NCBI GenBank assembly: GCA_023245915.1
Contig: JAHFJK010000011.1
Location: 1 to 18,560 of the forward strand
DNA from: Candidatus Doudnabacteria bacterium
GTDB lineage: Bacteria > Patescibacteriota > Doudnabacteria > UBA920
Length of the DNA: 18,560 nucleotides
Direction: 5' to 3'
The notes under the pieces are model-generated. The model was not told where the DNA came from, did not search any database, and saw only the letters and a program-made list of their open reading frames with translations. The position numbers and the translations under genes were made by a program. Position 1 is the stretch's first letter; each line of letters starts with the position of its first letter. Of this stretch, positions 1 through 6,090 are shown in pieces.

Positions 1-745
1 CTTCTTCCGGCTCCTCCACAAAAGACATTTCTAAATCCAATTGATAAAATTCGCCAGGGCTTCTGTCGGCGCGCGGATCTTCATCACGAAAACAAGGAGC
101 AATCTGATAATAACGATGCAAGCCGCCTACCATCAGCAGTTGCTTAAATTGTTGCGGCGCCTGGGGAAGCGCGTAAAATTTTCCCGGATGCAAACGCGAG
201 GGCACTAAATAGTCTCGCGCGCCTTCGGGACTGCTGGAAGTTAAAATTGGCGTGGTGACTTCAATAAAGCCATTTGCGTCCATATACTGACGGATCATTT
301 TTATCATTTCATGGCGCTTAACGAGCATTTTTTGCATTTTGTCGCGGCGCAAATCTAAAAAGCGGTATTTTAAGCGGATGTCCTCATTTATAGTAACGTC
401 CTCCGTGTGCGCGATTTGGAAGGGGAGAGGTTTTGAAGTATTTAGGATTGTTATCGCCGATACCAAAATTTCCACATCGCCGGTGGGAATGTTTTTGTTT
501 TTGGTTTCGGCTGATCTTTCAATAACCTTTCCCGCAACTTTTATGACAAATTCGTCCCGGCATTTATCCGCAGCTAGAAAGGCTTCTTTGGCTTCAGGAT
601 GAATTGCTAATTGCACAATTCCTGTATGGTCGCGCAAATCTATAAAAATAACGCCGCCGTGGTCGCGCCTGGAATTTACCCAGCCGGATACGGAGACGTC
701 CTGGTTTATTTTTGATGTAGTTTCTAACGCTAAAGTTCGTTGCAT
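1..745 (-). CDS. aspS: Aspartyl-tRNA synthetase, N-terminal part (cut by window edge)
   Basis: Class II aminoacyl-tRNA synthetase that charges tRNA with aspartate in the cytoplasm. About 248 residues are visible. The N-terminal OB-fold anticodon-binding domain comes first ([20 protein letters not shown] near residues 20-40), followed by the start of the catalytic domain: [11 protein letters not shown], then [28 protein letters not shown] and class II motif 2 as [10 protein letters not shown]. These are diagnostic of AspRS. The remaining catalytic domain and C-terminus lie beyond position 1. The start at 745 is the first ATG in frame and gives the usual N-terminus; no clear Shine-Dalgarno precedes it. 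The gene is transcribed away from the rest of the window, with a strong promoter about 160 nt upstream and a palindromic repeat in the leader. Aspartate-only versus Asp/Asn specificity cannot be decided from this fragment. Confidence 0.96.
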   Translation of the reverse strand, partial: MQRTLALETTSKINQDVSVSGWVNSRRDHGGVIFIDLRDHTGIVQLAIHPEAKEAFLAADKCRDEFVIKVAGKVIERSAETKNKNIPTGDVEILVSAITILNTSKPLPFQIAHTEDVTINEDIRLKYRFLDLRRDKMQKMLVKRHEMIKMIRQYMDANGFIEVTTPILTSSSPEGARDYLVPSRLHPGKFYALPQAPQQFKQLLMVGGLHRYYQIAPCFRDEDPRADRSPGEFYQLDLEMSFVEEPEE

Positions 746-767
746 GGAATTTGACCATTAAGATTTA

Positions 768-859
768 TGTCATTCCGAGGGAGCAACAGCGACCGAGGAA
801 TCCCTTAAATTCCACAATCAGTAAAAGTTAAGGGATCCCTCACTTCGTTCGGGATGACA
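768..859. repeat. Imperfect palindromic repeat in the aspS leader (HPERSEGS type)
   Basis: The left arm begins TGTCATTCCGAGGGAGC (768) and the right arm ends CACTTCGTTCGGGATGACA (859). The arms pair imperfectly, with a 7-nt length difference, around an 18-nt loop at 811-828; the inner ends TCCCTTAA and TTAAGGGA are fully complementary. Translated on the minus strand it reads HPERSEGS, a string I recall from spurious ORFs in many unrelated bacterial genomes. It falls inside the predicted aspS 5' untranslated region, so it would fold in that transcript. Confidence 0.8.
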
Positions 860-907
860 AATCTTTTTTCCGGTAAACAGTCGGTAGGGCAAAATTAAGA
901 TGATTAA

Positions 908-935
908 ATTATAACAGAATCTAAACAGTTTGCAA
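908..935 (-). promoter_or_regulatory. Sigma70-type promoter for aspS
   Basis: Read on the minus strand, TTGCAA (935-930) is followed by a 16-nt spacer and a consensus TATAAT (913-908). Transcription would begin near 901, giving a leader of about 155 nt before the aspS ATG at 745. The -35 hexamer is its own reverse complement, so the same six bases can serve the opposite strand. Confidence 0.65.
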
Positions 936-956
936 AGTTTCAATACAAAATATAAA
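930..956 (+). promoter_or_regulatory. Possible promoter for the small membrane-protein unit
   Basis: TTGCAA (930-935) with TATAAA at 951-956, spacer 15 nt (16 if TTTGCA at 929-934 is used). It is weaker than the divergent aspS promoter that shares the palindromic -35. It would give a transcript starting near 963, right at the Shine-Dalgarno of the 975 gene. Confidence 0.4.
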
Positions 957-974
957 CTTATTGTGAGGTGGCCT

Positions 975-1193
975 ATGATCTTTTTCAGGATTGTTAACGC
1001 CATGGCGGCCTCTGTGGTTTGTAGCCTATTCTTGCTCGCATGGCTATTGCAAACTCGGCCTGTGAGAGAATGGTTACATCGGTCCGATGTTTGGGCAGAC
1101 GAGATGCTGAACATTACTTTGATAGGCACTATGCTTGTCGGAGCCGGAAGCGGAGTTGGGGCGTATTGGCTTTGGGGACAAATGATTTGCTAG
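975..1193 (+). CDS. Small two-helix membrane protein, unknown function
   Basis: 72-residue protein that I do not recognise. Two hydrophobic segments are visible, about residues 6-28 (containing AASVVCSLFLLAWLLQ) and 45-68 (a glycine-rich stretch ending AYWLW), joined by a short charged loop (VREWLHRSDVWADEM). A longer reading from 930 exists, but the ATG at 975 is preferred because GAGGTGG at 965-971 is a good Shine-Dalgarno, six bases from GAGG to the ATG. Such a site is uncommon in this window and argues that the gene is really translated. It is followed by a 10-codon minigene and an intrinsic terminator, so it looks like a self-contained unit. The length and two-helix shape would suit a holin-like or small toxin-like peptide, but nothing specific supports either. 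Confidence 0.6.
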   Translation: MIFFRIVNAMAASVVCSLFLLAWLLQTRPVREWLHRSDVWADEMLNITLIGTMLVGAGSGVGAYWLWGQMIC

Positions 1194-1212
1194 CGGGCGC
1201 GAGCAAAAAAGG

Positions 1213-1262
1213 AAGGAGGTGAACGCCGAATGAAGAAAGCCCAAGGCGTTATCTGGATTTAG
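1213..1262 (+). CDS. 10-codon minigene with maximal Shine-Dalgarno (possible leader peptide)
   Basis: AAGGAGGTGA (1213-1222) matches the anti-Shine-Dalgarno of 16S rRNA over ten bases. It is followed at the right distance by ATG (1230) and a ten-codon frame MKKAQGVIWI ending in TAG at 1260-1262. AACGCC (1222-1227) and GGCGTT (1245-1250) are complementary, so the start codon can be held in a hairpin loop. A further hairpin and an intrinsic terminator follow directly. This could be a leader peptide, a regulatory open frame or the remnant of a longer gene; the sequence does not decide. Confidence 0.4.
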
Positions 1263-1273
1263 CTTGGTGATAG

Positions 1274-1291
1274 CCGGCACGCCAGTGCCGG
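1274..1291 (+). other. Perfect 7-bp hairpin between minigene and terminator
   Basis: CCGGCAC (1274-1280), loop GCCA, GTGCCGG (1285-1291). It is GC-rich and stable, and sits 12 nt after the minigene stop and 20 nt before the terminator stem. It has no T-run of its own, so it is not a terminator by itself. Confidence 0.6.
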
Positions 1292-1310
1292 GTATTCAGA
1301 TACTGCCGAG

Positions 1311-1360
1311 ATGGGGGTTGGCCGAGACCGATCCCCATTTTCTTTTTTGTCTTTTTTTTA
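1311..1360 (+). terminator. Intrinsic terminator of the small unit
   Basis: The stem ATGGGGGTTGG (1311-1321) pairs with CCGATCCCCAT (1328-1338) over 11 bp, including two G-T wobbles, with loop CCGAGA. Long T-runs follow (TTTTCTTTTTT and then a run of nine T). This is a strong Rho-independent terminator on the plus strand. Confidence 0.85.
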
Positions 1361-1392
1361 ATAATGTAATAAACTACAAATGCAATCAATTT

Positions 1393-1464
1393 TCTACAAA
1401 TAACTACAGATATAAATCAAACGAATATTTTTTGTAGTTATTTGTAGATTCGTAGTTATTTGTA
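1393..1464. repeat. 16-bp perfect inverted repeat with a third half-unit
   Basis: TCTACAAATAACTACA (1393-1408) and its exact reverse complement TGTAGTTATTTGTAGA (1433-1448) are separated by 24 nt. A further copy of the right-arm core, GTAGTTATTTGTA, occurs at 1452-1464. No T-run or gene end is associated, so it does not look like a terminator. It lies between the small unit's terminator and the truncated gene starts. Confidence 0.75.
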
Positions 1465-1480
1465 ATTTTGTAGAAATAAA

Positions 1481-1594
1481 ATGCTCAAAAAAATCGTATT
1501 AGATTTAGAGACGCAGCCCTCCTTCGCTAAAGCTACGGAGGATTGCTTGATGAATCGAATCAGTGAATACTTATTTGGAGGTCAGTTATGTTAA
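1481..1594 (+). pseudogene. Truncated first copy of the exonuclease-like gene start, fused to a PSFAKA repeat
   Basis: A 37-codon frame beginning MLKKIVLDLETQ, identical in its first 12 residues to the intact gene at 1694. At codon 13 it switches to PSFAKATED, encoded by a PSFAKA-type repeat (CCCTCCTTCGCTAAAGCT at 1517-1534), followed by a GAAT-type repeat (GAAT at 1552, 1557 and 1565). The nucleotide sequence of the 12 shared codons differs from the intact gene at 8 of 36 positions, all synonymous. The frame ends TAA at 1592-1594, overlapping the start of the second copy. No Shine-Dalgarno precedes it. It keeps only the D8/E10 motif and cannot be an enzyme. Confidence 0.65.
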
Positions 1595-1665
1595 AAAAGA
1601 TTGTGCTTGATTTGGAGACGCAGCCCTCCTTCGCTAAAGCTTCGGCGGACTTGGACATTCGGTAA
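1588..1665 (+). pseudogene. Truncated second copy of the exonuclease-like gene start, fused to a PSFAKA repeat
   Basis: A 25-codon frame MLKKIVLDLETQ followed by PSFAKASADLDIR and TAA (1663-1665). The junction with the PSFAKA-type repeat is at the same codon as in the first copy, but the sequence after the repeat differs. Unlike the first copy and the intact gene it has a good Shine-Dalgarno, GGAGGT at 1577-1582, five bases before the ATG, and that site lies inside the first copy. The shared 12 codons differ from the intact gene at 7 of 36 positions, again all synonymous. It is either a decayed paralogue or a short peptide that is still translated. Confidence 0.65.
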
Positions 1666-1693
1666 AAAATAAAATTTATTTTAATTTTAAAGT

Positions 1694-2272
1694 ATGTTAA
1701 AGAAAATAGTGTTAGATCTGGAGACCCAGAAATCTTTTCAGGATGTTGGAGGCAGGGGGAAGAATTGTTTACTCAAAGTCAGTGTTTGTGGAATTTACGA
1801 TTATTCTACTGACCGTTACCAAATTTTTGAAGAACACGAACTGCCCAAGCTTTCTCCAATTTTACAAACCGCAGACCAAATTATCGGTTACAATATAAAA
1901 GAATTTGATTTCGAAGTCTTAAAACCCTATTTAAACTTTGACATCCACCAAACGCCTTACCTTGATATTTTGGAAGAAATTGAAAAGGTTCTGCAACATC
2001 GCATACGTCTGGAATTAGTCTCGCAGGGTACATTGGGAGCGGGCAAATCCGGCACTGGTTTAGAAGCCATTTTATATTTTAACAACGGCCGCATGGATTT
2101 GCTCAAAAAATATTGCTTGGACGATGTAAAAATCACCAAACAAGTTTACGATTACGCTTTGCGCAACCAAAAGCTTTTGTATAAAGATTTTTTTAAGACT
2201 AAAGAAATTGCGCTGAAAATTTTAGAGGCTGTGCCGAGGGTTGGGGTGCAGCATCAAGCGGCTTTATTTTAA
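1694..2272 (+). CDS. Predicted DEDD-family (RNase H-like) 3'-5' exonuclease, YprB-like
   Basis: 192-residue protein with the three motifs of the DEDD exonuclease fold: Exo I as LDLET (D8, E10), Exo II as GYNIKEFD (N67, D72) and Exo III as YCLDD (Y140, D144). This predicts metal-dependent 3'-5' nuclease activity on DNA or RNA in the cytoplasm. The size fits a stand-alone nuclease domain, as in YprB-like predicted exonucleases, and there is no polymerase or helicase part. The start at 1694 has no Shine-Dalgarno but aligns exactly with the two upstream truncated copies. The stop is immediately followed by the lgt start (TAAATG), so the two genes are probably translated together. The substrate is unknown. 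Confidence 0.8.
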   Translation: MLKKIVLDLETQKSFQDVGGRGKNCLLKVSVCGIYDYSTDRYQIFEEHELPKLSPILQTADQIIGYNIKEFDFEVLKPYLNFDIHQTPYLDILEEIEKVLQHRIRLELVSQGTLGAGKSGTGLEAILYFNNGRMDLLKKYCLDDVKITKQVYDYALRNQKLLYKDFFKTKEIALKILEAVPRVGVQHQAALF

Positions 2273-2343
2273 ATGACAAAATTGACAAAAATGAACAAAA
2301 ATATTTTTGTCATTTTTATTATTTTTTTAATTTTTGTCATTTT
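2273..2343. repeat. 9-nt start-codon repeat and its inverted copies at the lgt start
   Basis: Plus-strand units ATGACAAAA, TTGACAAAA and ATGAACAAA run in tandem from 2273. The reverse-complement motif TTTTTGTCATTTT occurs at 2304-2316 and 2331-2343. TGACAAAAAT (2283-2292) pairs perfectly with ATTTTTGTCA (2303-2312), which puts the ATG at 2291 in a 10-bp stem. The whole array is inside the reading frame. Confidence 0.75.
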
Positions 2344-3145
2344 CCTAGTCAAGGTTTTTTCCGGCCAGCTTATTTTACCCCAGTCCTTTTCCCTCGGCCC
2401 TATCACCATCCGTTATTATGGAATCATTATTGCTGCGGCGGCGGCGGCGGCTTTTTATTTGGCCATAAAACGATCATCGCTTTATGGGATTGATAAAAAT
2501 AAAGCTGAAGATTTATTGTTTTGGGTCATCATTAGTGGCTTTATTGGCGCTAGAATTTATCACATTTTTACAGAACTCGGATTTTACTATCAGCATCCCC
2601 AGGACATTTTAAAAGTCTGGAATGGGGGATTGGGAATTCAGGGAGCGGTAGCGGGTGGGATTATTGGATGGCTTATTTATAAGCAGGCCAAGGGCCTGAA
2701 CTACAAAACGTTGCTTTTTTTGGACTGGCTGACTCCATCCCTCATACTCGGCCAAATCATTGGGCGCCTCGGCAATCTTTTTAATTATGAACTCTTTGGC
2801 TATCCTACAAATTTGCCATGGAAAATGTTTGTGCCTATGCAGTTTCGGCCCGAGCAATACCAGCAATACAATTTTTTCCACCCCTGGTTTTTGTATGAGG
2901 CATTAGGCAACTGTTTGATATTGGCAATAATATTTTTTTATGGCCGTCGCCAAGTTCAGCCACAAACGGGCGGCTTGTTTTTATGGTATGTTCTATTGTA
3001 TAATGTCTTGAGGTTTGGGCTGGAACTCTTAAGAGTTGACAGTCAATTTGCTGGTTCGATCAGACTTAACAATATAGTAAGTTTTGTATTGGCGACTCTG
3101 GCTTTAAGCGTCTTAATTTATCAAAAGCATGCTCAAAAACCATAA
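2273..3145 (+). CDS. lgt: Prolipoprotein diacylglyceryl transferase
   Basis: Integral membrane enzyme that transfers diacylglycerol from phosphatidylglycerol to the lipobox cysteine of prolipoproteins. The family signature is present as GRLGNLFNYELFG (164-176), with ARIYHIF (H97), NGGLGIQGAVAGG (117-129), HPWFLYEALGN (203-213) and the conserved R247/E251/R254 region. About seven membrane helices match the family. Unusually, some 35 residues precede the normal N-terminus (SFSLGPITIRYYG at 38-50). They comprise a basic MTKLTKMNKN stretch and an extra hydrophobic segment (11-26) made from a repeat. Three in-frame starts lie 9 nt apart: ATG 2273, TTG 2282, ATG 2291. The longest is given because it abuts the previous stop. 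The gene overlaps the next by 17 nt. Confidence 0.95.
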   Translation: MTKLTKMNKNIFVIFIIFLIFVIFLVKVFSGQLILPQSFSLGPITIRYYGIIIAAAAAAAFYLAIKRSSLYGIDKNKAEDLLFWVIISGFIGARIYHIFTELGFYYQHPQDILKVWNGGLGIQGAVAGGIIGWLIYKQAKGLNYKTLLFLDWLTPSLILGQIIGRLGNLFNYELFGYPTNLPWKMFVPMQFRPEQYQQYNFFHPWFLYEALGNCLILAIIFFYGRRQVQPQTGGLFLWYVLLYNVLRFGLELLRVDSQFAGSIRLNNIVSFVLATLALSVLIYQKHAQKP

Positions 3146-3872
3146 ATTAATATCTCTTTGCATTGGCCTGGGTTTTTTGCTTGTCGTTGAAAAGTTTGCC
3201 TTGCCCGTGCCGGTATTCAGGTTGCTTTTGCCCGCTTTATTAGTTTACGCCGGTCTGGTTACGATTTACAACCGCCGATATTTAAAACAAATCCAAAAAT
3301 ATAATATTTGGCTTTTGCTTCGTCCGCTTTTGCTGATGCTAAGTCTTTTTGGTCTGTTTTTTTTCACGCTCTCTGAATTTTTTCAGGGTTTATTTTTGCT
3401 TTTAGGCGCTTTAATAATCGTGGTCTTTGAAATGCTTTTAGGCAATCAGGCAGAGAATATTTTATTAAATGAAACTTTAGTCATTGCTTTTGCGGCCTTT
3501 TATAGCCTGTTTGGGGCCTATTATTACGGGCCAAATTATGGACCTGTGTATTTGGCCGGAGCTTTTTTTGCCAGCTTATTCTTAGTCCGTTCATTTTACG
3601 AGTTTATTCCGCTGTCGAACAAAACTAAAATGGTCTGCGCCGTTGCCATTGGCCTGTTTGTTTGCCAGCTTTATTGGGCGCTGATTTTTTTGCCTTTTCA
3701 TTTCAGTATCTTGGCCCTTTTACTGTTTAATTTTTTTTATTTTTTTTTGATTTTGAATTACTATCATCTTTTTCATGTGTTTAATTTGAAAAAGCTACAG
3801 TTCCACTTCTTGTTTATGGCAGTAACCGGCACGATTGCCTTGCTGGCAACACCGTGGAGAATAGTTGGGTAA
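3129..3872 (+). CDS. Polytopic membrane protein, unknown function
   Basis: 247-residue, very hydrophobic protein with roughly eight or nine predicted membrane helices (for example 7-24, 28-46, 60-103, 112-155, 167-210 and 224-243) and short positive loops such as NRRYLKQIQKYN (48-59). I recognise no catalytic motif or family. Its ATG lies inside the end of lgt (17-nt overlap), so it is almost certainly cotranscribed and translationally coupled with lgt. Several loops are rich in Tyr, Phe and Asn (GAYYYGPNYGPVYLAG near 129-144). A second unrecognised polytopic protein at 6797 has the same size of overlap with its upstream gene, but I see no clear sequence similarity between the two. A role in envelope biogenesis is only inferred from the neighbours. 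Confidence 0.8.
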   Translation: MLKNHKLISLCIGLGFLLVVEKFALPVPVFRLLLPALLVYAGLVTIYNRRYLKQIQKYNIWLLLRPLLLMLSLFGLFFFTLSEFFQGLFLLLGALIIVVFEMLLGNQAENILLNETLVIAFAAFYSLFGAYYYGPNYGPVYLAGAFFASLFLVRSFYEFIPLSNKTKMVCAVAIGLFVCQLYWALIFLPFHFSILALLLFNFFYFFLILNYYHLFHVFNLKKLQFHFLFMAVTGTIALLATPWRIVG

Positions 3873-3948
3873 TGACAAGCAGCAAATTTAAAATTTCAAA
3901 AATAAATTTATTTGATATTTCGAATTTGTGGTTTGCAATTTTCAAGTT

Positions 3949-4998
3949 ATGTCCAAAAAACAAATTGTCTTAATTGTCATAATAGCCATAATTTTAAGCT
4001 GGCTTTTTAATATCTTCCCCGGGCGGCTTTTAGCGGCAAAAATTTCCACCTGGCCGCTGCTCAACCGCTGGAAAATCTTAAGTCCTCAAGCACCGATTGT
4101 CATCAACAGCCACGAAACTGTGCGGGTAAGCGACAGCGGCGATGTTTTGCTTGCAGCCACTGCCGTGAAATCTAAAGTCAGCGCGTTAGTTAAGGTAAAA
4201 GACGGAGAAGCTGCAGTTTTTGGGGGAGCTATAAATTTGACTTCAGACGGAAGTTTTGTAACCGGCTTTAACAGTCAAACGGCCGAAGCTTATTTTGTCC
4301 TGTTAAACGACGGTAGAATGGCCAAAGCAGACGAAAAGGTTTTAGATGAAGCAACCGGACTGCTGTTTTTTAAGGCGCCCCTTAGCGGTGTGCCCACTGC
4401 CTCGTTGGCCAGGTCAAAAGATTTAGTTCCGGGGGATAAAATTATTTTTATAAAAAATTCCATGCAAAATTATTTATCGGAAATTTCCGTTTCCTGGGTA
4501 AGTGCTTCCCAAAAGCAAATTGTAGGGCAAACCTTCAAGAGCGATTATCCGCGGCGCAGTTTTATCCTAGATTCTTCCAATTTATCGATGGGCGAGGTTT
4601 TAGTTAATACATCAGGTGAAGTCGCCGGAGTTTGGAATGGCCGGGAAGTTATTTCTTCCGATGTTTTAAAAAACTCCATGAGCTTATATTTGGCCCACCA
4701 GAACACAGAAAACATCACAAGGCCTCAATTTGGTTTTAGCTATTTTCCCGTCACGCAAAATTACGCCAAGCTCACCGGCACCCCGGAAGGCGCAAAAGTT
4801 ATTGAAGCAGCAGTGGCTATAAAAGCAGGACTGGCCGCCGGGGATATTATTACCGCGGTTGATGATTCCAAAATTTCCGAAAATAATAGCCTGGAAGAAA
4901 TTCTGGAAAAGTATAAGCCGGGGGACAAGGTTAATTTAACAGTCATGCGGGACAGTAAAAATTTAAATTTGATTTTAACTGCGGGAGAATTGAAGTAG
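3949..4998 (+). CDS. HtrA/DegP-like membrane-anchored protein with PDZ domain, catalytic residues lost
   Basis: 349 residues: an N-terminal membrane anchor (5-23), a chymotrypsin-like trypsin-fold region (about 70-250) and a C-terminal PDZ domain (about 261-346, with GAKVIEAAVAIKAGLAAGDIITAVDD). HtrA proteins are envelope serine proteases and chaperones. Aligned by eye to the family, the histidine position of TNNHV reads TGFN (N108), the aspartate of TDLAVLK reads TGLLFFK (G137), and the serine of GNSGGPLVN reads LSMGEVLVN (M214). All three triad residues are therefore replaced, while the framework (DSSN...GEVLVNTSGEVAGV) is kept. This suggests a peptide-binding or scaffolding role. The start at 3949 is preferred over an upstream ATG at 3928 because it begins the charged n-region (MSKKQ) right before the membrane helix. 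Confidence 0.85.
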   Translation: MSKKQIVLIVIIAIILSWLFNIFPGRLLAAKISTWPLLNRWKILSPQAPIVINSHETVRVSDSGDVLLAATAVKSKVSALVKVKDGEAAVFGGAINLTSDGSFVTGFNSQTAEAYFVLLNDGRMAKADEKVLDEATGLLFFKAPLSGVPTASLARSKDLVPGDKIIFIKNSMQNYLSEISVSWVSASQKQIVGQTFKSDYPRRSFILDSSNLSMGEVLVNTSGEVAGVWNGREVISSDVLKNSMSLYLAHQNTENITRPQFGFSYFPVTQNYAKLTGTPEGAKVIEAAVAIKAGLAAGDIITAVDDSKISENNSLEEILEKYKPGDKVNLTVMRDSKNLNLILTAGELK

Positions 4999-5052
4999 AA
5001 TTTCAAATCTAGAGAAAAGTTTTAAATTTAAAATCAGGCGTTTGAATTTGTT

Positions 5053-6030
5053 ATGGCTGATTCTTCAAAAAAAATATTAGTGACAGGAGGCGCGGGGTTT
5101 ATAGGCTCCAACTTCGTCCATTACTGGATAAAAAATCATCCGAGCGACGACATCACTGTTCTGGATAAGTTGACCTATGCCGGCAATAGTGAGAATTTAA
5201 AATCCGTTGAGGGCAAAATAAAATTTGTTAAAGGCGATATTTGCAATTTATCTGAAGTTGAAAAAGTAATGCTGGGATGCGATATTGTCGTCCATTTTGC
5301 CGCGGAAAGTCATGTTGACCGTTCTATAGTAAAGCCTGATGATTTTATAAAAACTAATGCTTTAGGCACCCACGTACTGCTGGAGGCGGCAAAAAAATTC
5401 AGAATTAAAAGATTCCATCACGTCTCAACCGATGAAGTATTCGGCAGCCTGCCGTTAGACTCAAAAGAAAAATGGAATGAGCAGTCGCCTTACAATCCAC
5501 GCAGCCCTTATTCAGCAAGCAAGGCGGCTTCAGACCATTTGGCGCGCGCCTACTTTTATACATACGGTCTGCCGGTTACTATAAGCAACTGTGCCAACAA
5601 CATTGGCCCCTATATGTTCCCTGAAAAATTGATTCCTCTGGCCATCACCAATTTGCTGCAGGGCCGTAAGGTGCCAATTTATAAACCCGGCAACCAAATT
5701 CGGGAATGGCTTTACATTGAAGACCACTGCAGCGGGCTTGAAGCGATTTTACAAACAGGCAAAGTGGGTGAGACTTATTTCATCGGGCCGGATAACCCGC
5801 AGTTGTCTAATTTGGAAGTTGTCAGAAAAATTTTAAAGTTGATGAATTTAGCCGAAGATCGCCTGGAATTTGTGGCTGACCGCCCCGGCCATGACCAAAA
5901 GTACGCCCTCGACCACAGCAAAATCAGCAAAGAGTTAGGCTGGCAGCCAAAATACGCATTGGACGAAGCTTTGGCAAAAACGGTAGAATGGTATAGGGGA
6001 AACGAGGAGTGGTGGAAAAAATTAAAATGA
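5053..6030 (+). CDS. rfbB: dTDP-glucose 4,6-dehydratase
   Basis: 325-residue extended short-chain dehydrogenase (RmlB) that converts dTDP-glucose to dTDP-4-keto-6-deoxyglucose using bound NAD+, the second step of dTDP-L-rhamnose and related deoxysugar synthesis. The NAD-binding motif is TGGAGFIGSN (11-20). The catalytic TDE is at T126-D127-E128 (VSTDEVFGSL), with the Y153-xxx-K157 pair in SPYSASK. NCANNIGPYMFPEKLIP and REWLYIEDHC are typical of RmlB. The length is near the usual 320-360. It is followed by rfbA after 60 nt. No rmlC or rmlD lies in the window, so the final sugar is not known. The 54-nt gap before it is AT-rich without a terminator, so it is probably in the same transcript as the upstream genes. 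Confidence 0.96.
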   Translation: MADSSKKILVTGGAGFIGSNFVHYWIKNHPSDDITVLDKLTYAGNSENLKSVEGKIKFVKGDICNLSEVEKVMLGCDIVVHFAAESHVDRSIVKPDDFIKTNALGTHVLLEAAKKFRIKRFHHVSTDEVFGSLPLDSKEKWNEQSPYNPRSPYSASKAASDHLARAYFYTYGLPVTISNCANNIGPYMFPEKLIPLAITNLLQGRKVPIYKPGNQIREWLYIEDHCSGLEAILQTGKVGETYFIGPDNPQLSNLEVVRKILKLMNLAEDRLEFVADRPGHDQKYALDHSKISKELGWQPKYALDEALAKTVEWYRGNEEWWKKLK

Positions 6031-6076
6031 CAAAATTGGACATAATTGAGCAAAATTGAAAAAATTAATTTTGTCA
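6028..6076. repeat. Inverted repeat between rfbB and rfbA
   Basis: TGACAAAATT (6028-6037, which contains the rfbB stop codon) and AATTTTGTCA (6067-6076) form a perfect 10-bp inverted repeat around 29 nt rich in AATTG. The arm is the same motif as the start-codon repeat at the lgt start. There is no T-run, so termination is unlikely. Confidence 0.7.
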
Positions 6077-6090
6077 ATTACTTTAGGACT

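Noticed and set aside
818..1129. 103-residue minus-strand frame across the aspS leader
   Set aside because: It runs through the palindromic repeat (giving HPERSEGS) and antisense to the 975 gene; no ribosome site and no protein-like composition.
1371..1480. Possible riboswitch or tRNA-like structure upstream of the truncated copies
   Set aside because: The stem is AT-rich with repeated half-sites, and no known riboswitch core or tRNA cloverleaf can be drawn.
5775..6077. Antisense frame across rfbB with VFAKASSNAYFG, resembling a PSFAKA repeat
   Set aside because: It is the reverse strand of normal rfbB codons (ALDEALAKTVEW); the resemblance is chance.
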